A stretch of DNA of 64,000 nt from Aurifilum marmelostoma. Its lineage: Eukaryota; Ascomycota; Sordariomycetes; Diaporthales; Cryphonectriaceae. Below the pieces are notes generated by a model that worked only from the letters and a program-made list of their open reading frames with translations, made no database searches and had not been told where the DNA came from. This document shows positions 10,789-22,110 of the stretch, piece after piece. A program made the position numbers and the translations under genes. The first letter of the stretch is position 1, and every line of letters starts with the position of its first letter. The DNA lies in NCBI GenBank assembly GCA_027559495.1, contig JAMXSV010000008.1, positions 868,001 through 932,000 of the forward strand. The letters are read 5' to 3'.

Positions 10789-12401
10789 ATGTCGTCAACT
10801 GTTGGAAAGGTACGTGTCTTTCCCCGTCCACTAACTACCATAACCAGCAGAAGAAAATGCACCAGCTGAAACTCGGCCTGCGCAGACAATCACCTGCAAG
10901 GCGGCCGTGGCCTGGGAGGCCGGCAAAGACCTGACATTGGAGGACATCGAGGTCGCGCCGCCCAAGGCTCACGAGGTGCGCATTGAAATTTACTATACTG
11001 GAGTATGCCATACAGGTCAGTAGTTCCCCCTGTCTTTTGCAAAGGTCGTATTCTTGCATTCGAGGGCGACAAATCTGTCCAATTGCCAGAGCTGACCTGT
11101 ACTGAACTGTCAGACGCGTATACGCTCTCGGGTAAGGACCCCGAGGGTGCATTCCCTATCGTCCTCGGGCATGAGGGGGCTGGTATCGTCGAGTCCGTAG
11201 GTGAGGGCGTCACGAACGTGAAACCTGGCGATCATGTTGTCGCGCTGTAGTGAGTAATTTTCTTCTCTCCTATTTTTCTCTTTCCTTACTTTCTTTCTTG
11301 TTGGATTCCTCGGAGGTCTCGGCTTCTTCCTGCTGCCCGGCCCCTCATGCACACCCGCCTTCCCCAACCCGCCAAGCAGATCGCCTCTGGGGTCTTGATC
11401 GACCCCTCCTTCTCAGTAGTGAGGCTCCACTGAAGGACCACACCGCTGACGTCGACACTTGCAGCACCCCAGAATGCAAGGAGTGTAAGTTCTGCAAGTC
11501 GGGCAAGACGAACCTGTGCGGTAAGATCCGGGCCACCCAGGGCAAGGGCGTGATGCCCGACGGGACGACGAGATTCAAGTGCAAAGGCAAGGATCTGCTA
11601 CACTTCATGGGCACCTCGACCTTCTCACAGTACACCGTCGTAGCCGACATTTCCGTCGTGGCGGTGCAGCAAGATGCCCCGATGGACAAGACGTGCCTCC
11701 TGGGCTGTGGTATCACCACAGGCTACGGGGCGGCCAGAATCACAGCGAATGTCGAGGAGGGCTCCAATATCGCTGTCTTCGGAGCCGGGTGTGTGGGGCT
11801 GAGCGTCGTCCAGGGCGCAGTGGTGAACAAGGCCGGAAGGATCATAATCGTCGACTTGAATCAGGACAAGGAGGAATGGGGAAAGAGATTCGGCGCGACA
11901 GACTTTGTGAACCCGTCCAAGCTGCCAGAGGGGACGAGCGTCCAAGACAAGCTCATCGAGATGACGGACGGAGGGTGTGACTACACCTTTGACTGCACCG
12001 GCAATGTCGGTGTCATGAGGGCGGCCCTGGAAGCATGCCACAAGGGTTGGGGTCAGAGTATTGTCATCGGAGTCGCTGCAGCGGGCCAGGAGATCTCGAC
12101 ACGGCGTGAGTTCCCCCCTCTTCTTCCGCGAGGATCATCGTAACAGGATAATGTGCTAAAGTCATTCTCTCCTCATCCAGCCTTCCAGCTCGTGACCGGT
12201 CGTGTCTGGCGCGGCTGCGCTTTCGGCGGCGTCAAGGGTCGCTCTCAGCTGCCAGGGCTGGTGACGGACTATCTCGAGGGCCGGCTCAAGGTGGACGAGT
12301 TCATCACGCACCGCAAGAAGCTTGCGGAAATCAACAGCGCCTTCGAGGCCATGCACGGTGGCGATTGCATCCGTGCCGTGGTTGATATGCGGAGTAAGTA
12401 G
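10789..12401 (+). CDS. SFA1: S-(hydroxymethyl)glutathione dehydrogenase / class III alcohol dehydrogenase
   Basis: Five exons (10789-10809, 10886-11015, 11114-11249, 11465-12105, 12181-12401) give 382 residues, the normal length for the family. The enzyme oxidises S-hydroxymethylglutathione, the formaldehyde adduct, with NAD and can reduce S-nitrosoglutathione; it is cytosolic. Visible hallmarks are the catalytic zinc site VCHTDAYTLSG and GHEGAGIVESVGEGV, the structural zinc cluster TPECKECKFCKSGKTNLC, and the Rossmann motif FGAGCVGLSVVQGA. The first coding exon is only seven codons (MSSTVGK). Exon 2 ends inside CHT|D, splitting the zinc-binding motif. The intron at 11250-11464 is the longest. 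SFA1 is the yeast name for this function; filamentous fungi often use FDH-type names. Confidence 0.95.
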
Positions 12402-13631
12402 TTCTGCTTCGTCAGCTATTGTCCTGACCACTCCTGTGCACGCATGATTCGGCCGAGGGGAAGATATCATTCTCCGCCACTGCTTTTGTTCCCTTCAGTT
12501 TTGTGTTGAGTTCGGTCGCTCACGGCCCCGTCAAGACCGCCCGACCAGGGCCATGCTCTGACGAGGAGTGACCTCGTAACGACGCTCGGAGCTTTGCCTC
12601 CTTTCAAAAGGTTCTGGAAAAGCCGGAGATGATGTGGCTCTCGAGGGAGTCTGGCGAAAAAGAGGATCCTAAGGTTGCTGGCTGTGAGGTGGACGTATTC
12701 TGGTGCTCATGTATTGAGTGTAAGCAGCTAAATAGAATGCCAAACATCACTGCGTCCAATGAGAATGGAATGCTGCCCATGCCCATGCCCAGAATAGAAT
12801 ACTGCACAAGTGGTTGAGAAGTCATGAGAGGAGGAATTGACATGGGAGTGAAAAGGAGAGAAAGGGGTCGGACTGAAGAAAGGGGAGGGGGAAGGGCGGC
12901 TTAAGATTGATGCGTGCTGCCCATCAAGGTACTCTCCCCAACACCCTTCTACCAAGAGGGGAAAATGAAGAAATGAAGGCTTCATCATATCGAAAGCCAA
13001 CTGCTGTTTGGCTAACAAGAGTCCACTGTGCTGAAGAATCGAGTGTGGGGGAAAGGAACCCATTCATAAGCTTTGAGACAAGACAGCCTCCATGGATGCT
13101 CCATTAATCTGTTTCAAAGCAATTCCCATGCTGTGATTTTTGTTGTATGAAATTGACGAATTCAATCAGACTTGATCTTTGCAGGTGGACGCGGAGCCAC
13201 TAAACACAGCTGACCAGTGTCAGAAGCCACTACAGCAAATAGGGCAGCCTAAGCAAGCCAGGTACGTCATGCCTGTAAGAATGCACTAATGTCTTGCAGG
13301 GCAGGGCAGCTAGCGACGCTTGTATGTACATGGTAGCACCTGTAGCACTGGCCACAGCGGTGCTGTGCCGAGTACTATGGTAGACCTCTGCCCCACCGTG
13401 AGCGGCCCCTCGACATCATCATCTGAGACGTGCCTGGCCTGCTAGCATGACCCCCCTCCACACATACTATGCCGCCTTCGCACCTCTTGATATGAGCTAG
13501 ACATACAGTAATCTGGACCTATATACACCAGGACAGCTCCCCTCTAGTACTCCCTAGACCATCATCTAATTCTTGTCTTTATATTTCTATTCTGCCATGC
13601 TTGATTTCCCTCCCTGCGACGCAAGAGAAAG
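12402..13631. other. Intergenic, no gene seen
   Basis: 1.2 kb between the dehydrogenase and the SAC phosphatase. A purine-rich stretch lies near 12840-12900. The last 100 bases are pyrimidine-rich and end immediately before the phosphatase ATG at 13632. No convincing coding region on either strand. Confidence 0.5.
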
Positions 13632-16600
13632 ATGCCCTCCTCCCTCGCGCGCAAGGTGATCATCGCCGCCGCAGTAGACGGACTCTTGATACAGCCTTTG
13701 TCTACCAGGAAGGAACAGAGGTCGTCTCCGCCTGTCAAGGTGCGTTATGGAGACGCCGCTATCTCCTTTGCGCCGCGGGATGCCCTTCCGGACTTGTCTG
13801 AGCCGAATTCGTCCTTCGAGGCGTTCGGAATTGTTGGTATGTTTCATGTACAGCCCTGGAACCTCCAAGCCCTCGCCGCCAATGTCTTGGTCGCTCACAA
13901 TCAGCTAGGTCTCGTCACCGTCTCCCGCTTCAGCTACCTCGTGTCCATCACCCGCCGCCAACAAGTCGCATCTATCCGGGGCTTGCCTATCTATGTCATC
14001 ACCGAAGTCGCCCTGACGCCCTGCTCTTCGTATAATGACGCGAGCGAGTCCGTCGCCAAGACCGCGACACACCTACACATAAAGACCGCTGGGGAGACAG
14101 CCGGCCACGAGTCCGACGAAGACACAGACACTGATACGGACACGGATATCGATGCCCAGTCCATCAAGAGCGATGAGGTACCCACCGACGATGATGAGCC
14201 CATCTCGGCAGACGGACAGGGCAAAGGCCCGGGTGGTAAGAAAGGAGCCTCTGGTAGCGTGGTTCAGGATGTGATGTCCCGGCGGGGCAGCTATGGCCGT
14301 TTCGCGCAACGTTGGTTCAGTAAGAGCGGCTGGCAGCAGGAGTCGAAGCGGAACATGGGCTTGAGCGGGTCGGAGGAGGCCGTGAACACACTGCCCAAGG
14401 ATAAGATAAATGCGACGTCCGGCACAGAGGCAATCGCGGACCCGCAGTCCCCCGCAGCGGCAAGCGAAGACAAGGCTGCCCCGGACGCTGCAGGTGTGCC
14501 GGTCAGGGAGGCCAAAGAGGAGGGGATGGCGCCGCCGACACTGTTGCCCAAGTTGCTGCGCACGACGCAGATCCTGTTCGGCTCGTCAAAGAGCTATTTC
14601 TTCTCGTATGACTACGACCTGACGCGCAGCGTGGCAAGGCAGCCTCGAGGTGGCGCGCAGCCGGATGTGCCGCTGCACCAAAAGGTCGACCCAATGTACT
14701 TCTGGAACCGTAACGTGGCACAGCCCTTCATTGACGCGGGCGTGGACGCCCTGGCCCTGCCGCTCATGAAGGGGTTCGTGGGTCAGAGGACCTTCACCGT
14801 CGATAGCGACCCGCTGCAGGTGGACGAGTTCAAGGACTCGGTAGAGATGAGGGACTTTGCTGCGAAGCCGACGGGCACCGGATCGGGTCCATCCTCGCCG
14901 CCGAACGAAGCCCAGCCTGTGCAGTTGAGGTCGTCGGAAAAACAGTTCGATCTCACTGTGATCTCGAGGAGGTCCATAAAACGCGCTGGATTGAGATACC
15001 TGAGGCGAGGCATCGACGATGAAGGCTAGTCGCTTTTCAGACCATGTGCATATATGGACACCAGCTGATCGATTTACAGGATTCTGCGCCAATTCGGTGG
15101 AGACAGAGCAGATTCTCTCTCACAGAACCCCTGATCCAAACTCAGAGTCTCACTCATTTCTTCAAGTCAGAGGCAGCATACCGGTCTTCTTCACGCAGAG
15201 TCCTTATTCCTTGAAACCCTCGCCCATATTTCAACACTCAGAGGAGGCAAATTTCCGGGCGCTGAAGACGCATTTCGACAGACTCCATCAAGAGTACGGG
15301 TCTCTTCAGATTGCCAACCTTGTCGAAAAACATGGCGTTGAAGCACCCATCGGTGAGAAGTACCAGAAAGGTGTTGAAAATTACAATGCCGAGACAGACG
15401 AGACCAATAAGATCCCTTTCGAATGGTTTGACTTCCACGACGCCTGTCGCGGCATGAAGTTTGAAAATGTCCAGAAGCTCATCGAGACCCTCAAGGGCCA
15501 GCTCGACAGCTTCGGCAGCACTGTCGAACGGGATGGAGTTATACAGAGCAAGCAACAGGGTGTGATCCGCACGAACTGCATGGACTGCCTGGACAGGACA
15601 AATGTTTGTCAGAGCTCCTTTGCCAAGTACGTGCTGGATTCGCAACTTAAGGCGCAAGGTTTCGACATGACAGCACAGCAGGACCAGGTGAACTCATGGT
15701 TCAACACGCTGTGGGCGGACAATGGTGATGCCATCTCCAAGCAGTATGCATCCACCGCGGCTATGAAGGGCGACTATACCAGGACGAAGAGAAGGGACTA
15801 TAGAGGTGCGCTGATGGATGCTGGGCTGGGACTGACCAGATTTTACAACGGGTGAGTTTCCATTTTATCACTTCACGCCGACCTTGGCGACTCCTTAGGG
15901 AAGATCCTCTGGCTGATGAGATAACAGCATGGTCAACGACTTCTTTCTCCAGGCCACGATTGATTTTCTTCTCGGCAACGTGACCTCCCTCGTCTTTGAG
16001 GAGTTTGAGGCCAACATGATGACCAAGGATCCTGCGGTATCTATCCAGAAGATGCGCGAACAGGCCATTGAGCTCTGCCAGAAGCGGGTCGTGTCTGATG
16101 AGAGCGAAGAGTTCATCGGTGGATGGACATTCCTCAGCCCTGCATTGACCAACAGCCTCACAGCCACGCCATTCCAGGAGGTCGTTTTCCTCCTTACCGA
16201 CACGGCCATGTACCTGTGCCGGTTCGACTGGAATTTGGACAAGGTCTCGTCATTTGATCGTGTGGACTTGAGCCATGTCACACACATCAAGTTTGGCACA
16301 TACATCACTTCAACCATCTCCTCCACGCAGACGGACGAGGGCAAGAACATCGGACTCGTGGTCACCTACGAGCCAGGCTCGAATGACATCCGCCGCGTCA
16401 ACACCCGATCTTTATCTAGCGTCAAGGGTGGTACCGAGCAGGCCCCGGCCAGCCGAGACCCCAGCGCGTCTGCGCCAGTACCTCCTAATAATGCCGTGCA
16501 GAATCGCCTGACCGGCCTCCTCAACCGAAAGGCACCGGCTGGCTCTGGAACCAAGACACTTGCCCTCAAGGCCCCCTACGCCAAGTCGTCCATAGCAGAC

Positions 16601-16828
16601 AGGAACAGCAGCAGCGGGAGCCGGATGAGCGAGGCGGAGCTCGTGACAAGCGTGTGTCGCGAGATCGAGAGGCTGGCATTTGTGAACCAGCCCGTCTCCG
16701 GGGCTGCTGAGGCGAAGCGAGAGAGTATGATTGAAGAGGGGCAGATCATCAGCCTGGCCGAGGCGAAGAAGAATGTGGGCCTTCTTGAGACATTAGGGTA
16801 TAACATCAAGAGGTTCGTGTGGGCTTAG
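13632..16828 (+). CDS. SAC-domain phosphoinositide phosphatase with hSac2-like domain
   Basis: Four exons (13632-13836, 13909-15024, 15080-15851, 15928-16828) give 997 residues. The SAC catalytic loop CMDCLDRT (CX5R) is in NCMDCLDRTNVCQ around residue 605, so the protein should dephosphorylate phosphoinositides. Other family signatures are LVSITRRQQVASIRGLPIYV near 85-105, KSYFFSYDYDLTRS, and RRGIDDEGFCANSVETEQI. Exon 4 (after FYNG) carries NDFFLQATIDFLLGN and the following region of the hSac2 type, found in animal INPP5F and in many fungal homologues. A long acidic insert (DTDTDTDTDID, about 155-165) and a Ser/Pro-rich stretch interrupt the N-terminal half of the SAC domain. The second intron has a GC donor (15025-15079); retaining it brings an immediate TAG. 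Membrane helices are absent, unlike yeast Sac1. Confidence 0.9.
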
Positions 16829-17368
16829 TAGACCCGGGACACGGTCAGAGGACACGACTTAGTCAAAGTTCTACATGGACATGTACAGAGGTGCATTGGA
16901 GACGGCGTCGCTTACTACACGTACATTACATAAAGCTACAGGGGGGTATTGGTTGGGATTCAGAGTATACGGTCTGGGCACCCAGCCGCACTCACTGTAC
17001 AATTGCACAGCACAACAGACTACATGGATGCCAAACCAAGATTCCCAGACCTATACAACCTTGTTTTCTTTACCGGAGGAGTAATGACTCGACAGTGACA
17101 GGTATCATCAAGACAGACACATCATTGCTCTCACGGCCACCTGCGCACATCGAGTGGCTATATATATGCGCATCTTCTCTCCCTGTCACTAGTCTATTTA
17201 ACAGCTGGCGTAACAAAGCATGAACTCATGGTCTACTTATCTCCCATACAGCACTCTGCAGTACTCTGGATATCACCCATGCTCAGCCACGAAATGAGAC
17301 TTGCATGCTTTCAGCTCATTACAGCCACCGGAGGTTTTGTTCTGCTCCGACCTTGTTCAGCTGCTCAA
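16829..17368. other. Intergenic between convergent genes
   Basis: 540 bases between the SAC phosphatase (plus) and the BMT6-like gene (minus), so it should hold both 3' ends. No coding signal. Confidence 0.5.
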
Positions 17369-18569
17369 CTATTCCTGTCTAACAGACCGGCGGTACAGAT
17401 GCATCTGATACCTCATGTCCTCCAACGCGATCGGATACCTCAGTTCTGGCGCCAGCCTGAACCAGACAGATTCCCTGGCCTCGATCTTCTCCCAGCCCGC
17501 CGCCCCCGCCTCCTTGTCCCCTCTCACCACGCCCCCCAGGAGCACCCTGTCGAGCAGCCACTGCATCGGGTAGCGCTTCGCCTCCTTGCCGAGCGTCGTC
17601 TCGGAATAGCTCCCGGGGCTGTCGACGACGAGGAGAAGAGACCCGGCAGGGAGGACGGAGGTCAGGGTGAGGAGGAAGGCGGTGGTCTTTCCGATGCCGC
17701 CGGCCGTGAAGAGCTCGTTGAGGGTGAAGAGGAGCGTGACTAGGACGGGTTGTGGTGGTTGGGACGAGGAGTTGGGTGAGGTGAGGAGGGATAGGTCTTC
17801 TCTGCCGAGGGCGAGGACGTCATGTTGTTCAAACGTCACGTTCTGCAGCCGAGAAGGCGCCACAAGTGCCGCATTTGCTGCCTGTGCCGCTGAGCTGGCG
17901 TATTTAGATAAGGTCGGTGGTGTTGTCAGCCCGGTCTGAAGCTTGCTGACGACGCCTGCCCAGGGAGCGACGTCGAGAAGTGTTATCGACCCGGCTGTGT
18001 CTACAGGCTGGCGGTTGAGATGCGATGCGCAGGCCGCAAGTTCTGCCGCTGCTCCTCCTATCGCCAGCACCCTGAGAACCGGCCTGCTTCTCTCGTCGCC
18101 CTCCTCGGCGTTTTCATCCTGGTGAGGCTGTCTGCCGTATAGTTCTTCCAGGTGTGGTCTGATCCCGTCCAGCACGGCAGCATAGCACAGTGCTCTCGGG
18201 GGGACTCCATCGCGCAGCGTAAACCTCCAGGTAGTTCTCGGTACCAAAAGCCTTCTCAAAGTCGCGGTTGAAGAGAGCGCTTTTGACTCCCTGGAGCAGG
18301 GCGTTGAAGTCCGAGGAGGACAGGACGGAGCTGAAGGCGGACTGGAAAGTATCGAGAATCCTCTGTTGATGTGCTGCATCCCGGCGCAGTTGCTGATCGC
18401 TTGTGCGCGCGCTGTCGTCAGATTCGGTGGCTTGATCTCTGCATAGACTTTTGCCACTGTGCTTCGACGGGCGTGGTTTTGAGTTCGGGCCTGATCTGGG
18501 TGTGGGTTTCTTGACCATGGCGACTGCCTTGTGCTTGAATCCTCGTTTGTACGCCCTGAAAGAAGACAA
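17369..18569 (-). CDS. BMT6: 25S rRNA (uridine) methyltransferase, BMT6-like, frameshifted
   Basis: The N-terminal part reads from 18569 (or the internal Met at 18518, MVKKPTPRSGPNSKPRP) through RDFEKAFGTENYLEVYAARW. The C-terminal part, one frame over, continues as RALCYAAVLDGIRPHLEELY, then LRVLAIGGAAAELAACASHL (the SAM-binding glycine motif), PVLVTLLFTLNELFTAG and a C-terminal MRYQMHLYRRS. Together they match the Methyltransf_34 family (formerly DUF3115), whose yeast member Bmt6 makes m3U in 25S rRNA. The break falls in a run of six C on the minus strand (18198-18203 on plus): removing one C restores YAARWSPPRALCYAAV and one protein of 382-399 residues, depending on the start. The basic N-terminus suits a nucleolar protein. 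This is a homopolymer sequencing error or a fresh mutation. Confidence 0.8.
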
Positions 18570-18832
18570 CTAACGGCTGATCGTGATCACCTGCAGCCAC
18601 AATGCGAAATGAAAATAGTGATTAAAAGAAGGATAAAGTGAACGATGGCACAGCGACTCCGGCAGGCCAGCCTTGTGATCGATAGTGCTCTTGCTAAGAC
18701 TTCTCATTTGACCAAGTGGAAAGCGACCTTCTCAGTCTCGTGCTGTTCGACCAATCAGCAGACACTTCAGACACTCGAGGCAGCTGAATAAGCACTCACT
18801 TGTACACCCCTGACTCCTCCCCTTGGTACGTA

Positions 18833-19693
18833 CTACGGCGTACCCGCCCACACGTCTTCAGCAAAGTCTTGAAGGTCTTGTATAGTGAAAACAACGTCGC
18901 CTTGCCCAGGAATCGGATCTCGAAGAAACAGGAGCCTGAACGACAACACCAACGCGCCGCTAACGACGTTATACGTATTCGGACTGGCCGGGTTCTTCGT
19001 AATAGTAATTGTCTGTCGCTTCACTGGTACCAACGGACTCATCGACCGTGTCGTTGTTGCTCCAGCTCGCTGGCCGCCTCCCTCTTCCTCCCATCTCTCA
19101 ATAACGATGCTCTGTTGCCTCTGGTCGAGCTTCACCAGTAACACGATCTTGACATCATGATCTGAGGCGGTAAACCACCACCGCATCTTCAGGCGTAGCT
19201 GTTGGAGAGATTGGCTAAATCCAGCTTCGATGACAAGTGTCGGCCAAGCGTCTGGCGCACTGCGCTCTGACTTTGGGCCACCAGAAGAATCGCCCTCTCC
19301 GAAGCTGCTGCCCTTGTGGTACGTAGTAGCACCGCCTGTCTGCCACTGGCGTCCCAAACCCATCTGGAAGAGCTTCTCGGCATAGATCCAGTCGAGTCCG
19401 CGATGGAGAATCTCATGAGGTTTCCAAGGGATGGCAATCGAGAGAACCTGTTCGTCGGCGTTGTACCAATGGAGGCGGAGCGGGCGCTGAGGCCGCGGGT
19501 TCTCATTGATGTACTTGGCGTCGGCAGAGGTGATGTTTGTAACGACGATCAGGTCAACATTGGAGGAAACGCTATCAATCTTCTGATAGAGCTCTTCAGC
19601 GTTCGTGAACCGCACCGTATTCGGCAGCATCTCACCGAGCTCGGATTCCACCGAGGTCGGCTGGGTAGAGAAGGACAAAGGTGATAGTGACAT
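18833..19693 (-). CDS. Conserved fungal protein of unknown function, possible nuclease-like fold
   Basis: A single exon encodes 286 residues. The core WPTLVIEAGFSQSLQQLRLK then MRWWFTASDHDVKIVLLVKL and SIVIERWEEE is a pattern I recognise from a large, repeatedly duplicated fungal family annotated only as hypothetical. The arrangement (hydrophobic strand ending in E, helix with Leu/Arg spacing, then K in a second strand) resembles PD-(D/E)XK nuclease-like proteins, but this is inference. The N-terminal 60 residues (LPNTVRFTNAEELYQKID) and the C-terminal FRLLFLRDPIPGQGDVVFT are usual for the family. There is no signal peptide. The gene lies 264 bases upstream of the BMT6-like gene on the same strand. 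Confidence 0.65.
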   Translation of the reverse strand: MSLSPLSFSTQPTSVESELGEMLPNTVRFTNAEELYQKIDSVSSNVDLIVVTNITSADAKYINENPRPQRPLRLHWYNADEQVLSIAIPWKPHEILHRGLDWIYAEKLFQMGLGRQWQTGGATTYHKGSSFGEGDSSGGPKSERSAPDAWPTLVIEAGFSQSLQQLRLKMRWWFTASDHDVKIVLLVKLDQRQQSIVIERWEEEGGGQRAGATTTRSMSPLVPVKRQTITITKNPASPNTYNVVSGALVLSFRLLFLRDPIPGQGDVVFTIQDLQDFAEDVWAGTP

Positions 19694-20939
19694 GGTGAAA
19701 GGCGACGAAATCGGATGAAAAGGGGCCTTTATTTGTTTGCAACAAGAAAGGCGAGTCTGAGTCTGATCGACGGGGGATAGCGTAGGCCGTATTGTAAAAT
19801 TTCGAAAGAGTTGGACAACGGGGCGGATTGTTTGTTTGCAAAAAGGCCGAATCTGGAGGTCGACATGTGATGATGTAAGTGTCTCCCATCCTGTGGCAGG
19901 CCTCTCACAGACAGGCGCTGAGAGAGGCTGTCACAGTATACCAGTGGTAGCACTCGTGATTGACCATGGACAAGAGTCCTTAGCTACATGGAGCGCTAGT
20001 CAAGGGCTATGGGTAGCCCTTACCCTAGTGCAAAGTGTACTGTGAGGTTATGTTTGGCAGATGCTGTTTAGGAGCCGAGACTAGGACAAGCTGTTCTTCC
20101 ACTGGGGTTTGGTGTGTGGCTGTGAAATTTTTTTGAATTTTCTTCCCCCTTCTCTTGCTTTCCTACTCATTGCGTCTTCTGGAAACATTCACTCATAAAC
20201 ACTTGCTTTTCAGCTGAAGAATTGGCTGCATTCTCTGCAGCATCATTGGAGCCATTCCCTCCTTGGAGTGCCCCCTCGTCCAACCCCCCGGGCCTCGCCA
20301 ATTGCCGGCCGCCGCACGGAGCGAAAAGTCCCCAGAACAGCAACAGCTGGGGCCTGGGACATGCTCCTAAGTACATGCCCAAAGTTAAACTTGACGTCAG
20401 GGCTTGACTTTTTCTGCACCCGAGAAAACCCCCATCCAGGCCAGCCAGCTGTGTCAGGGACCGTTCAGATCGCACTTCAGAACACACCACCACCATAGAG
20501 GTACGACTATGGACTGTCTACACAACAGCCATCTTGCCTCCTAGGATCTCCCCCCCCCATCAGTACATTGCCCTCTTGGCTGACTCCTCTCGATGCCCTC
20601 ACAGCATCTACTGCTAGCAACAGACAGTCACCTATGAACACCTACCGCGACACTGCACCTCCTCCTGACAAACTCCACGATGTCTACTACCCCTTTTCAG
20701 CCTCATCCCTAGAAGATCACCATTCGACTGCACCCTTTTCCGCCCTGTGACTTTCTTGTCTGGTGCTCTCCCACCAATCAATCCAACTCTTCAAGCCCCT
20801 GGAATGCCCCAAGTACACGACTCGACTTCTGTCCAGCCCAGCCTCCCCTAGTGACGCCCTCACCAACACCTCAATCACGCTGCACATCACCCAGTCCTGT
20901 AGACCTACTCCAGGGGTTCTGGTGTAAAGGGTAGCCAAC
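19694..20939. other. Intergenic between divergent genes
   Basis: 1.25 kb shared upstream region of the minus-strand hypothetical (start 19693) and the plus-strand carrier (start 20940). A ccccccc run lies near 20550. No coding signal recognised. Confidence 0.5.
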
Positions 20940-22110
20940 ATGGCCACTGTAAGCTTGACCTCCTGTCCCTATTTGCTTTGCTGTTTTCGCGCCGCCAACA
21001 TCGCGCCTCTAGCAAGCTAATCATGCTGTGAAGACACCGGGCAACATCCCCGCCTCTCCTCCACAACCCCCTCCCCTACCCCTCGACTCCTTCCGCCTCT
21101 TCATCTCTCAGCCCGTGGTTGCTGCCTTCTGCGCAGGCGGTGTTGCCGGCGCCGTGTCCCGAACCGTCGTTTCGCCCCTCGAGCGCCTGAAGATCCTCTT
21201 CCAGGTCCAGTCCGCAGGCCGTGACGAGTACAAGCTCTCCGTGGGCAAGGCGCTCAAGAAGATGTGGCAGGAGGAGGGATGGCGCGGCTTCATGCGCGGC
21301 AATGGGACCAACTGTGTGCGCATCGTGCCCTACTCGGCCGTCCAGTTCGGCAGCTACAACTTCTACAAGCGCCACTTCTTCGAGACGACCCCTGGCGCCG
21401 ACCTGGGCCCCCTCATGCGCCTGACCTGTGGTGGCCTCGCCGGCATCACGTCCGTCACCTTCACGTACCCGCTCGACATCGTGCGCACCCGCCTCTCGAT
21501 CCAGACTGCCAGCTTTGCCGACCTCGGCGCGCGCCCTCAGGGCGGGAAGATGCCTGGCATGTGGGCCACCATGATCACCATGTACAAGACCGAGGGCGGT
21601 CTTCTCGCCCTGTACAGGGGCATCGTCCCCACCGTTGCCGGTGTCGCGCCGTACGTCGGCCTCAACTTCATGGTGTACGAGCACGTGCGTAAGGTCTTGA
21701 CCCCCGAGGGCGATAAGAATCCGAATGCCGTGCGCAAGCTCCTGGCCGGTGCCGTCTCTGGTGCGGTCGCGCAGACCTGCACCTATCCCTTGTGAGTGAC
21801 CAATCAGGTTCTTGTTGCAGATAGAAGATGTATACTGCGTGGAACATGGCTTCTGTGTGCTGATACCCGTGGCAGTGATGTGCTCCGGCGGCGATTCCAG
21901 ATCAATACCATGAGCGGCATGGGCTACAAGTACAAGTCAATAGGTGACGCGATGACCCGGATCATTGCCCAGGAGGGCATCAAGGGATTATACAAGGGCA
22001 TCGTGCCGAACCTGTTAAAGGTGGCACCCAGCATGGCATCGAGCTGGCTGAGCTTCGAGATGACACGAGATTTTCTCGTCAGTGTCGGTCCCAACGAGGT
22101 GATACTCTGA
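20940..22110 (+). CDS. Mitochondrial carrier, YPR011C-type APS/PAPS transporter
   Basis: Three exons (20940-20948, 21013-21791, 21876-22110) give 340 residues. Three mitochondrial-carrier repeats are visible with their PX(D/E)XX(K/R) signatures: SPLERLK in repeat 1, YPLDIVR in repeat 2, and YPFDVLRRRF in repeat 3, the last formed across the second splice junction. GGVAGAVSRTVVSPLERLKI and TRLSIQTASFADL match the yeast Ypr011c subgroup, which transports adenosine 5'-phosphosulfate and PAPS across the inner membrane. The first coding exon is only nine bases (ATG GCC ACT). The start is supported because splicing restores frame and the N-terminus is polar with a Pro-rich stretch, as in relatives. 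Substrate is inferred from subgroup. Confidence 0.9.
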
